Part shown: in pieces, positions 8,929 to 16,270 of the stretch
Layout of the letters: every line of letters starts with the position of its first letter
Numbering within the stretch: position 1 is the first letter of the stretch
NCBI GenBank assembly: GCA_004293905.1
Contig: RDZE01000018.1
Span: 1-64,000 of the forward strand
Source: Cytophagales bacterium
GTDB taxonomy: Bacteria; Bacteroidota; Bacteroidia; Cytophagales; Microscillaceae
Length of the DNA: 64,000 nucleotides
Direction of reading: 5' to 3'
The notes under the pieces: model-generated
What the model saw: the letters and a program-made list of their open reading frames with translations, nothing else
Databases searched by the model: none
What the model was told of the DNA's origin: nothing
Position numbers and translations under genes: made by a program

Positions 8929-9390
8929 ATGGCAAATACATACACCCAAATACATATACAATTTGTTTTCGCTGTCAAAGGACGAGCAAACCTTGTAAGA
9001 GAAAATTTCAGAGAAGAACTACAAAAATATATTTGCGGAATAGTCAAAGAAAGGGAAAATAAGCCACTCGCTATCTATTGCATGCCCGATCATACACATT
9101 TATTAGTGGGTTTGAAACCAACACAAAATATAGCAGATTTGGTAAGAGATGTCAAAGCAATTTCAAGTAAATTCATCAATGAACAAGGGTTTTTGCAACA
9201 AAAATTTCAATGGCAGAATGGTTATGGAGCTTTTTCCTACTCCAAATCTCATGTACCTGCCGTAGTGAAATACATCTTGAACCAAGCAGAACATCACCGT
9301 AAACGCAGTTTTAAAGAGGAATATTTAACGTTTTTGCAAAAGTTTGAAATAGAATACGATGAAAAATTTTTGTTTGATTTTTTGGATTAA
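8929..9390 (+). CDS. tnpA: IS200-type (REP-associated) tyrosine transposase, Y1 HUH family
   Basis: A single-strand DNA transposase that nicks and joins through a 5'-phosphotyrosine. At 153 residues it is a complete single-domain member: the HUH pair is His55-x-His57 (CMPDHTHLL), and the probable catalytic Tyr115 with Gln119 lies in VVKYILNQAEHHRK. The Bacteroidota-typical FQWQNGYGAFS stretch precedes it. No tnpB or accessory gene adjoins. It is flanked by two copies of the 28-bp repeat (8869 and 9539), which may be its recognition elements. Whether it is an autonomous IS or a domesticated RAYT cannot be decided here. Confidence 0.9.
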   Translation: MANTYTQIHIQFVFAVKGRANLVRENFREELQKYICGIVKERENKPLAIYCMPDHTHLLVGLKPTQNIADLVRDVKAISSKFINEQGFLQQKFQWQNGYGAFSYSKSHVPAVVKYILNQAEHHRKRSFKEEYLTFLQKFEIEYDEKFLFDFLD

Positions 9391-9428
9391 GCCAAATGAC
9401 CGATCAATATCCATATCCATTATAGAAC

Positions 9429-9447
9429 GCCCTTATAGGGCTTTTTT
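9429..9447. terminator. Terminator after the transposase gene, hairpin 1
   Basis: GCCCTTATAGGGC with a 5-bp stem followed by six T. The stem sequence recurs in hairpin 2 50 bp on. Confidence 0.65.
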
Positions 9448-9479
9448 GGGTTTTGTATCTTATTTTCTATCAACGGAAC

Positions 9480-9500
9480 GCCCTTACAGGGCTTTTTTTT
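9480..9500. terminator. Tandem terminator, hairpin 2
   Basis: GCCCTTACAGGGC followed by eight T. It differs from hairpin 1 at one loop base, and both are preceded by GAAC, so the unit is duplicated. Confidence 0.65.
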
Positions 9501-9538
9501 AGCTGGCAGTATAACAACGTTGGTTTTTAAAAAATGAG

Positions 9539-9566
9539 CAACGTAGTTGCGTCCCGTTGGTAGCCA
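9539..9566. repeat. 28-bp repeat, copy 2
   Basis: Begins CAACGTAGTTGCG and continues with GTTGGTAGCCA. It differs from copy 1 at three positions. It lies downstream of the transposase and immediately upstream of the first duplicated promoter. Confidence 0.75.
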
Positions 9567-9572
9567 AAACAC

Positions 9573-9610
9573 ACGCATTGATATAAATAAATAAAAATAA
9601 AGAGCGTTTT
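9573..9610 (+). repeat. 38-bp direct repeat, copy 1
   Basis: Starts ACGCATTGATATAAATAAAT and ends GAGCGTTTT. It is identical over 38 bp to 10919-10956, and each copy leads directly into a TTTG-N19-TATATTTG promoter. Confidence 0.9.
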
Positions 9611-9638
9611 GTTTGTATGAATGGTTGTGATATATTTG
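9608..9638 (+). promoter_or_regulatory. Promoter of the YhcG-type nuclease transcript
   Basis: TTTG (9608-9611), a 19-bp spacer and TATATTTG (9631-9638). The same arrangement with the same spacing precedes the GHKL gene. Confidence 0.65.
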
Positions 9639-9660
9639 TGGTATTGACATATTGGTAGCC

Positions 9661-9759
9661 ATGGAAAAAAACGATAAAACCACAGCAGATTATTGATTTA
9701 GAAAAAACTTGAGATTTGAACTCACAGAAACGAAAAATTATTTGACTCAACAACCATGA
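9661..9759 (+). pseudogene. Small reading frame interrupted by TGA, overlapping the nuclease start
   Basis: An ATG 22 bases after the promoter opens a 32-codon frame with an in-frame TGA at codon 12 (9694-9696): MEKNDKTTADY, stop, then FRKNLRFELTETKNYLTQQP. It ends in a TGA that overlaps the nuclease ATG as ATGA. The amphipathic, coding-like second half and the coupling overlap suggest a decayed first gene of the operon or a leader peptide. Chance cannot be excluded for so short a frame. Confidence 0.35.
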
Positions 9760-10835
9760 AATTCCAAGAACTTTTACAAAACATCTCGCATACACACGAC
9801 GAACTGCAAGCAAAAGCCGTTCAGAGTGTCAATCAATCCCTCACTATTCGGAATTGGTGCATTGGAGCATACATTGTAGAGTATGAACAAAAGGGACAAG
9901 ACAGAGCAAAGTATGGCGTAAACCTTTTTGCAACATTAGCCAAAGAACTCAAAACTATCAAGGGTTTGGGGAGTACAGAACTAAAAAAGTGTAGAAAACT
10001 CTACCAAACCTACCCTTTGTTGAATTTTGCTGTTAGGCAAAATCTTTTGCCTGACTCAATTCGACAGACACTGTCTGTCGAATTACAAAATATTGAAAAT
10101 CAAGAGATTGATTTTGCAAAACTTGTTTTAGAAAGGGTTTCTTACTCTCATCTTACGGTTTTAATGAACGTGGAAAACCCCACCAAACGCCGTTATTACG
10201 AAATGCTTACGCTCAAAACCACACCTTCGGTGCGGGAATTGGAAAGGCAAATCAATACGCTTTCCTACGAAAGATTAGGACTTTCAACAGACAAAGATCT
10301 AACTTTTGAACAAATCAAAAAGGCAATAACCGTACAAACGCCCCAAGACGTCGTTAAAGATGTCTATATTTTTGAGTTTTTGGGACTGAAACCACAGCAA
10401 AGTTTTGATGAAAATGACCTAGAAAGTGCCTTGCTTGCTCATTTACAGGACTTTATTTTGGAATTGGGCACCGGTTTTTGTTTTGAAGCAAGGCAAAAAC
10501 GCATTTTGATAGGTGAGGAATATTTTTATATTGATTTAGTTTTTTACCATCGTTTGCTCAAATGCCACGTTTTGATAGAACTCAAAGTAGATAAAATGCA
10601 AGCGGGACACATCGCCCAACTGCAAACCTATCTGAACTATTACCAAGCCGAAATCAAAGAAGAAACCGACAATCCGCCGATTGGTATTTTGTTGGTAACG
10701 GACAAAAACGAGGCACTTGTGCGTTATGCGATGCCTACGCAAGGCAAGGAATTGTTTATCTCGAAATACAAAATCCAACTGCCTACGGAAGAAGAGTTAC
10801 AGAATTTTATTTTGAAGGAACTCAAAAAACGATAA
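9756..10835 (+). CDS. YhcG/DUF1016-type PD-(D/E)XK nuclease
   Basis: A 359-residue protein with the N-terminal DUF1016 helical domain (SVNQSLTIRNWCIGAYIVEY, residues 24-43) and a C-terminal PD-(D/E)XK endonuclease domain. Asp260 (EEYFYIDLVFYH) and Glu275-x-Lys277 (HVLIELK) form the expected active site, followed by the Gln-rich AGHIAQLQTYLNYY helix. These proteins are widespread on mobile DNA next to restriction and other defence genes; the biochemical role of most is unknown. It has its own promoter and lies in the repeat-bounded island beside a GHKL-ATPase defence candidate. Confidence 0.9.
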   Translation: MKFQELLQNISHTHDELQAKAVQSVNQSLTIRNWCIGAYIVEYEQKGQDRAKYGVNLFATLAKELKTIKGLGSTELKKCRKLYQTYPLLNFAVRQNLLPDSIRQTLSVELQNIENQEIDFAKLVLERVSYSHLTVLMNVENPTKRRYYEMLTLKTTPSVRELERQINTLSYERLGLSTDKDLTFEQIKKAITVQTPQDVVKDVYIFEFLGLKPQQSFDENDLESALLAHLQDFILELGTGFCFEARQKRILIGEEYFYIDLVFYHRLLKCHVLIELKVDKMQAGHIAQLQTYLNYYQAEIKEETDNPPIGILLVTDKNEALVRYAMPTQGKELFISKYKIQLPTEEELQNFILKELKKR

Positions 10836-10865
10836 ATAATTTAATCTTTAAAAGCACCTATCATC

Positions 10866-10940
10866 ATGGCAACTCCCGAACAATGACAAATAGCAGCACA
10901 ACTGATAGCAGAAAATCTACGCATTGATATAAATAAATAA
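10866..10940 (+). pseudogene. Short interrupted frame upstream of the second promoter
   Basis: ATG at 10866 reads MATPEQ, TGA, then QIAAQLIAENLRIDINK and a TAA. The last seven codons lie inside the 38-bp direct repeat. It looks like the remnant of a small coding sequence cut by the repeat, but it is too short to prove. Confidence 0.25.
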
Positions 10941-10956
10941 AAATAAAGAGCGTTTT
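10919..10956 (+). repeat. 38-bp direct repeat, copy 2
   Basis: Identical to 9573-9610, and 1346 bp downstream of it in the same orientation. Confidence 0.9.
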
Positions 10957-10957
10957 A

Positions 10958-10988
10958 TTTGTTTGTAGTAATTATTATTATATATTTG
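10958..10988 (+). promoter_or_regulatory. Promoter of the GHKL/DUF3883 gene
   Basis: TTTG (10958-10961), a 19-bp spacer and TATATTTG (10981-10988). The ATG follows 49 bp later. The promoter and its upstream 38 bp are duplicated from, or into, the nuclease promoter. Confidence 0.65.
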
Positions 10989-11037
10989 TAGTGCTAAAAC
11001 TTAACCGAAAAAAAATCTCAACTACAAGATAATAGTT

Positions 11038-14000
11038 ATGGAATACAAAAACTTCATAGAAAATCTTTCACAAAACAATGCAAATTACAATAACCCTGAA
11101 CAGTCTATTACAACAGCTAACCTTTGCGACACTATTTCAAGGGATATAAACACGGATAGCCAACGGTTTATCTACGAACTTTTACAAAATGCTGATGACG
11201 CAAGTAACCAAAGTGGAATACTTGATGTTCGTGTAGATTTTGTCGAAGAATTTGTTGTGGTTTCTCACAAAGGCGAGCCATTTTCTAAAATTGATATTGA
11301 GAGCATATCAAGTGCAGGGGACGGAACAAAAACTGGCGACAGTAATAAGACAGGTTTTAAGGGCATTGGCTTTAAATCTGTTTTTTCGCACTCAAATTTT
11401 GTGATTATCAAAAGCGGAAACTTTTGTTTTAAGTTTGATAAACAGCATTGGGCAAACCATTGGAATAGTGCTTGGGGTGCTCAAAGTGCTTGGAAAGCGG
11501 AACGAAAGACAAAAAACAAAGACGAAAGTCTAAAAATGCCTTGGCAAATTATTCCTATTTGGACAGAATTGCCTAACGAACTCAAAAATTTATCCATTTT
11601 TCAAGAGTATAGCGTATCTACAATTATACGTTATGATAAAATTGAACAACTGAAAAAGGCATTAAATGAGCTATTTTCAGAAAGTCAAATCGTGCTTTTC
11701 TTGCGTAGCAAACAAGTTAAAGTATCCATCAATACGAGCAAAAAAATTGTACTTGAAAAGGGCGTAAGTGGAGAAGTAACCACATTAAAACGCAATGGCA
11801 ATACGCTAAGTGAGTGGCTTATTAAAACCGAGCAGTTCTCTATCCCCTCAGATGTTCAGACAGAAATAAATGCGGACGATAAATCACCTAAAAAACTAAA
11901 AGAAGCAAAAGAAACCGAAATTTCCTTTGCAATTCAGGTTGAAAAAGGCAAGTTGAAAGCAGTTGAAAAAGAAAATAGGTTAATTTTTACATACTTACCT
12001 ACTTCTATTAATTACGATTTCCCTTTTTTGGTAAATGCAAGTTTCTTAACAGATGCGGGTAGACAGCATTTACACCAAGATACATTTTGGAATCAATGGC
12101 TTTTTAAGCAAATTCCCATAAAGTTCTTTTCTTGGGTTGCTAAACTTGCCCACAAGAACAGCAAATACAACAAGCAATTTTTAACCGTTGTACCACACAA
12201 ACTTGGTGGTTCTTTATTGGAAAGCAGTTTTAATGAAGGTTTTGATACAGCACTTCAGACTATTGCGTTTATTCCTAATCTAAAAGGTGATTTGCTTAAA
12301 GTGAAAGAAAGTGTATTTGATAAGACTAATATTTCGCAGTGTATTAATCCCCAAACGCTCATCAACTACATCAACGAAAGCAGAAACGAAAACTTTTCGG
12401 TATCGTCTTATACGCCCTACCTTGAACCACTAAGTACATTAGGTAGGTTAGGTACGGAAATGTTTGATATTGATGATTTAGAAGGCTTTTTTGCTTCGTC
12501 AATATTTAAAAAAGAACACAAATTAAGTGAGAACTTTAACCTGATTTCTTTTCTATACGAACAAGCGCAACGAAACAAGGGAGATGATAACAGAAATGTT
12601 TGGAACGAAATACTACGGCAAACGCCTTTCATTTTTGATGAGAATTTACGATTAAAAAGCCCATTTGAAATATACTCTCCTTCTGCAAAATTTTCAAGTG
12701 AAATTATGAATGATATAAGTATTATACATGAAAGCGTTTTTGAAGACATAAATCAAAATGAGTCTATAAAAAATTGGCTTAGTGATTTAGGTGTCAAAGA
12801 ACCATCAGACTTAAATTTTATAGAGAAAACCTTGATACCTAATCTCAATAATTTTATCAATGAAGATAATACGATAAGTGTATTAAGATTTTTATTCCAA
12901 ATTCATAAAAAAGGTATATTAAGTAATATACATTATTATAAATTTAGGGCAATTAAACTTATTAGTAATAATGGAAGTTTAGTTGTAGCATCAAAGTTAT
13001 ATTTATCCGATTTTTATGAACCTACATTGAAATTAGAAAATTACTTAGAAGATTTTTTGTTTTTAGATAAATCTTATATAGAGAAAAAAGACTCGGTCAG
13101 CATGTGGAAAATTTTTTTTATAAAAATAGGAGTAAAAGAGAAAATAGTTTGGATTAAAAAAAAGATTTCTGCGAACAACATTCATAAACATGAGGGTTAC
13201 TCATTATTTTCGCAAGAAACAGAATTTAATAGGGATACTTACATAAATAACTATCATAGTTACGAATACACTACGTTACTCTTTTTAGAATATACTAATA
13301 ATTATTCGGATTTTTCAAAAATATTCTGGAGTTATGTTTTCAAAAACATTCCGTTTGAAATTAAACCAATTTATGGATATTGGTATAGTGATTATAGAAA
13401 TGAATACCCCAATACTACCAAGCTTGAAGATTATGTAAAATGGTATGTAAGAGAGTGTTGTGGTTTTCCGACAAAGAATGGAAAGTTTGATAATGCTAGT
13501 CCTCAATATATTTTTGATAATAGTATTCCCCAAATAGATGATATTGCTGGAGATTATTTACCAGTAATAAATTATGATGATATAATTCCGCCTGCTTGGG
13601 TAAAATGTTTAAGATTAAAAAAACAAATTTTATTTAAAGATTATTTAGATATTCTAGCAGGAATTGCAAAAGATAAATTATCTAGCGAAATAAAACAAAA
13701 GGAAAACCAAAAACGCATAGGGCTTATTTACGAAAAATTGGCTTTGATGAATCTCCATTCTTCTGAGAAAGAGAAGATAAAAGAATGGGGTAATTCAAAC
13801 AAGTTGTTAGCAAAAAACGGAATAGATTTTTACTATCCAAAAGAATTATCCATTGTTACAGTTGAAGGTTTTAGGGCATCTCATTTGGCATTTACCGAAA
13901 AACAAAGCCCTGAAATCACTGAGTTATTGCGTCTTTTTGGAGTGCAAATCATTGATAAAGTAAATGCGACTATTTCTAATAGCAAAGTTGAGATAACCGA

Positions 14001-14844
14001 CCTTAAAAATAAGTTGTTGCAAACTTCGCCTTTAATTGCATTAGTCGCAGTTGAGAAATCAAAAAATCGCAAAGAATGGGAAAACGAATATGAAAGAATA
14101 AAGCAAAAACTTTCAGCCATTCGTTTCTTTGAAACCACAGAGATTTACTTGTCTTATGGAAACGAAGACGATAAACAAAAGCGGAGTTCTTGGGCTGAAA
14201 ATGATAATTTTTACTATGTTGGCAAGTGGTATAGTCCAAGAGTTTTAGACGGTTTAGTGGAGCCATTAGGCAACTTTCTAAAAATCAGATATGCCGAAAG
14301 GATTTTGACTGTTTTGCTCTTGGAAACATTTGCAGGTGGTATTGAGTACCTCAAAGAAAAAGGGTTTGACATTTCTTTAATACCTGATGCACTACTCAAT
14401 CTCAAAGAGCCAGAAGTTAGAGTAATCAATGAAGGAAATAGACAATACAATCCAACTGATGAAGATTTGGGAAGAAAAGGAGAATTGGTAGTATTTGAAA
14501 AATTAAAACAGATTTACGCACGAAAATACAATAAAAGTGTTGCATATACAGAAACAGGTTTTAAAGTTGGTGGCAAGGTTGAAGTTTTTTGGAAAAACAT
14601 TTCAGAAAATACAACAGCAGACCACGACTTTAAAGTTGTAGAACTCAATAAAGAGATTTATATAGATAGCAAGGCAACAACTTACGGAAAGAATGTTGAA
14701 AAACTTGCCTTGTACATCTCAGGTAACGAGTTGAATTTAATGGAAACAGTGGATAAATACTTAATAGCAAGAGTTTACAACGCTACAAGCGAAAACCCGT
14801 CTGTTGAATTTGTAAGAATGCAAATTGATGATTTTAATGTATAA
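11038..14844 (+). CDS. Large GHKL-ATPase (sacsin-N-terminal-like) protein with C-terminal DUF3883 nuclease-like domain
   Basis: A 1268-residue cytoplasmic protein. Residues about 30-250 form a GHKL ATP-binding fold of the sacsin/NOV type: the N-box is ELLQNADDAS (47-56) and the glycine box is TGFKGIGFKSVF (105-116). The long middle part is not recognisable, and its DNA (roughly 12.7-13.7 kb) is clearly more AT-rich than its neighbours. The end (about 1140-1245) is DUF3883, a PD-(D/E)XK-like fold with Glu1149 (GRKGELVV), Asp1197 (ADHDF) and Asp1210-x-Lys1212 (YIDSK). Related architectures occur in prokaryotic defence islands. A role in anti-phage defence is inferred from architecture and setting, not shown. 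It has its own promoter. Confidence 0.85.
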   Translation: MEYKNFIENLSQNNANYNNPEQSITTANLCDTISRDINTDSQRFIYELLQNADDASNQSGILDVRVDFVEEFVVVSHKGEPFSKIDIESISSAGDGTKTGDSNKTGFKGIGFKSVFSHSNFVIIKSGNFCFKFDKQHWANHWNSAWGAQSAWKAERKTKNKDESLKMPWQIIPIWTELPNELKNLSIFQEYSVSTIIRYDKIEQLKKALNELFSESQIVLFLRSKQVKVSINTSKKIVLEKGVSGEVTTLKRNGNTLSEWLIKTEQFSIPSDVQTEINADDKSPKKLKEAKETEISFAIQVEKGKLKAVEKENRLIFTYLPTSINYDFPFLVNASFLTDAGRQHLHQDTFWNQWLFKQIPIKFFSWVAKLAHKNSKYNKQFLTVVPHKLGGSLLESSFNEGFDTALQTIAFIPNLKGDLLKVKESVFDKTNISQCINPQTLINYINESRNENFSVSSYTPYLEPLSTLGRLGTEMFDIDDLEGFFASSIFKKEHKLSENFNLISFLYEQAQRNKGDDNRNVWNEILRQTPFIFDENLRLKSPFEIYSPSAKFSSEIMNDISIIHESVFEDINQNESIKNWLSDLGVKEPSDLNFIEKTLIPNLNNFINEDNTISVLRFLFQIHKKGILSNIHYYKFRAIKLISNNGSLVVASKLYLSDFYEPTLKLENYLEDFLFLDKSYIEKKDSVSMWKIFFIKIGVKEKIVWIKKKISANNIHKHEGYSLFSQETEFNRDTYINNYHSYEYTTLLFLEYTNNYSDFSKIFWSYVFKNIPFEIKPIYGYWYSDYRNEYPNTTKLEDYVKWYVRECCGFPTKNGKFDNASPQYIFDNSIPQIDDIAGDYLPVINYDDIIPPAWVKCLRLKKQILFKDYLDILAGIAKDKLSSEIKQKENQKRIGLIYEKLALMNLHSSEKEKIKEWGNSNKLLAKNGIDFYYPKELSIVTVEGFRASHLAFTEKQSPEITELLRLFGVQIIDKVNATISNSKVEITDLKNKLLQTSPLIALVAVEKSKNRKEWENEYERIKQKLSAIRFFETTEIYLSYGNEDDKQKRSSWAENDNFYYVGKWYSPRVLDGLVEPLGNFLKIRYAERILTVLLLETFAGGIEYLKEKGFDISLIPDALLNLKEPEVRVINEGNRQYNPTDEDLGRKGELVVFEKLKQIYARKYNKSVAYTETGFKVGGKVEVFWKNISENTTADHDFKVVELNKEIYIDSKATTYGKNVEKLALYISGNELNLMETVDKYLIARVYNATSENPSVEFVRMQIDDFNV

Positions 14845-14956
14845 GTAATTGACAAGTTTTAAATGTTAGCTTAATTTTATAAACATTTGATTATAAGATA
14901 TTATGAAATTTTATGTATAAAATAAGAAGTGCTGATTACTTACAAAATTCTATCAT

Positions 14957-14984
14957 CAACATAATTGCGACCTATTGGTAGTAA
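14957..14984. repeat. 28-bp repeat, copy 3 (diverged)
   Basis: Begins CAACATAATTGCGAC and ends ATTGGTAGTAA. It lies 113 bp after the GHKL gene and closes the accessory island on the right, in the same orientation as copies 1 and 2. Confidence 0.65.
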
Positions 14985-15019
14985 AAATTAATTATTCTTT
15001 TCTTATCCAAAAAAATCCC

Positions 15020-15027
15020 TACCTTTG
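15020..15027 (+). promoter_or_regulatory. -7 element of the DUF268 gene
   Basis: TACCTTTG, 19 bases upstream of the TTG start at 15047. No good TTTG -33 box is visible. Confidence 0.45.
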
Positions 15028-15046
15028 CAAAAAATATAGATAACAC

Positions 15047-15838
15047 TTGAAAAAATATCTTTGGCAACTCTATTTATGGCTTTTGGCGATGGGCATACAA
15101 CCCCGCCGATTATTTGTGTTTTGGCGTGCTTGGTGGCACTTTTGGAGCAATCATCGACAACTTAAAAAACAACTCAAAAATCACCCCCAATTTCCCATCA
15201 AAAGCCTATACCCCATACTCCACGAACGGCACGAAACCAGCGGGCAGATGTCAGGGCATTATTTTCACCAAGATTTACTCATTGCACGCAAAATATACCA
15301 ACGCAACCCCACCAAACATTTAGACATTGGCTCGCGTACCGATGGTTTTGTAGCACACGTAGCAGTTTTTCGCCCTATAGAGGTCTTAGACATCAGACCC
15401 CAACCCTCACAAGTGCCTAACATAATCACCCGCCAAGCAGACCTTATGCAACTCCCCTCCGATTTGATGGATTATTGCGATTCGGTATCTTCTTTGCACG
15501 CCATCGAACACTTTGGTTTAGGACGTTATGGCGACCCTATCGATGCTGAAGGCTACCTCAAAGCCATCAAAAATATCACCTACATACTCCAACAAGACGG
15601 CATTTTTTACTTTTCAGTCCCCATAGGCGAACAACGCATTGAGTTCAATGCACATCGTGTGTTTAGCATTGCTTATGTCCTCTCTATTTTCCAAAAAAAT
15701 TACGAACTTCTCCAGTTCTCCTTCGTAGATGATGAAGGCAAACTCCAAGAAAATATTAACCTTACGCCCGAACTCATAGAAAACAATTGCTTCTGTCATT
15801 TTGGCTGTGGCATTTTCGAGTGGAAAAAAATCAAATAA
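15047..15838 (+). CDS. DUF268-type methyltransferase-like protein
   Basis: 263 residues. A basic, aromatic N-terminal segment (WQLYLWLLAMGIQPRRLFVF) could be membrane-associated. It is followed by a Rossmann-like fold with a degenerate SAM-binding motif HLDIGSRTDGFVAHV (about 93-107), VLDIRPQ, and SSLHAIEHFGLGRYGDPID, the DUF268 signature. Such proteins lie in surface-polysaccharide loci and resemble class I methyltransferases; no activity is established. TTG is used as the start because it follows the -7 box at a normal distance and gives MKKYLW. It begins a three-gene run with the next two genes. Confidence 0.78.
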   Translation: MKKYLWQLYLWLLAMGIQPRRLFVFWRAWWHFWSNHRQLKKQLKNHPQFPIKSLYPILHERHETSGQMSGHYFHQDLLIARKIYQRNPTKHLDIGSRTDGFVAHVAVFRPIEVLDIRPQPSQVPNIITRQADLMQLPSDLMDYCDSVSSLHAIEHFGLGRYGDPIDAEGYLKAIKNITYILQQDGIFYFSVPIGEQRIEFNAHRVFSIAYVLSIFQKNYELLQFSFVDDEGKLQENINLTPELIENNCFCHFGCGIFEWKKIK

Positions 15839-15850
15839 CCCATCATCTTC

Positions 15851-16270
15851 ATGCAATACAACTTCGACACACTCTCTTACCACTTCCGCGATGCTTCCCT
15901 GCCTCCACGCTACCACCGTAGCTATGACATTAGTTATCAAAAAGAAGGACTCATCAAAATTCAGGTGTATGTCTATGCCGAATTAATCGCTCAAAAAGAA
16001 TGGCAAATGCCCGATAGCAGCCATTTCGATTCGCTCATAGCCCTTAGCCCAACCTTAGAACCAGCTACTCGCAAAGTCAACAAACGCCTAATGGGGGGCA
16101 AAACCTATCAGCTATTGCTCAAAAAAGAAGATGAAACCATTTATGAGCTTATTTGGGACAGTGCCGCCACCATCACACCCGAAACCCAAGCCTTTATCCA
16201 ACAACTCAAACAACCTTTTCAAACGGATATAGACACACTACGCGCCACCCCTTATGACGAAAAATCTTAG
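15851..16270 (+). CDS. Hypothetical protein (139 residues)
   Basis: No family recognised. It is a soluble, mixed alpha/beta protein rich in Tyr, Asp and Gln, without signal peptide or cysteine motif. Twelve bases separate it from the DUF268 gene, and its 3' end overlaps the next gene by 17 bp, which supports a real gene in an operon with both. Confidence 0.7.
   Translation: MQYNFDTLSYHFRDASLPPRYHRSYDISYQKEGLIKIQVYVYAELIAQKEWQMPDSSHFDSLIALSPTLEPATRKVNKRLMGGKTYQLLLKKEDETIYELIWDSAATITPETQAFIQQLKQPFQTDIDTLRATPYDEKS

Larger units (their letters stand above)
8869..9566 (+). mobile_element. Putative IS200/RAYT-type unit between two 28-bp repeats
   Basis: The transposase gene is bracketed by direct copies of the 28-bp repeat (25 of 28 positions alike). 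Both copies are in the same orientation as the gene. Exact element ends, target site and subterminal hairpins were not determined. Confidence 0.45.
9391..9755. other. 365-bp gap with hairpins, repeats and promoter
   Basis: The gap holds two tandem terminator hairpins, repeat copy 2, the first copy of a duplicated 38-bp promoter segment, and a short interrupted reading frame that ends on the nuclease start. No intact gene longer than 50 codons in it is convincing. Confidence 0.7.

Noticed and set aside
9420-9813. Two overlapping minus-strand frames (87 and 104 codons) in the gap after the transposase
   Set aside because: They cover hairpins, repeats, a promoter and the start of the nuclease gene, and lack protein-like composition.
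13315-14450. Several minus-strand frames inside the GHKL gene
   Set aside because: They are antisense readings of a continuous well-supported gene.
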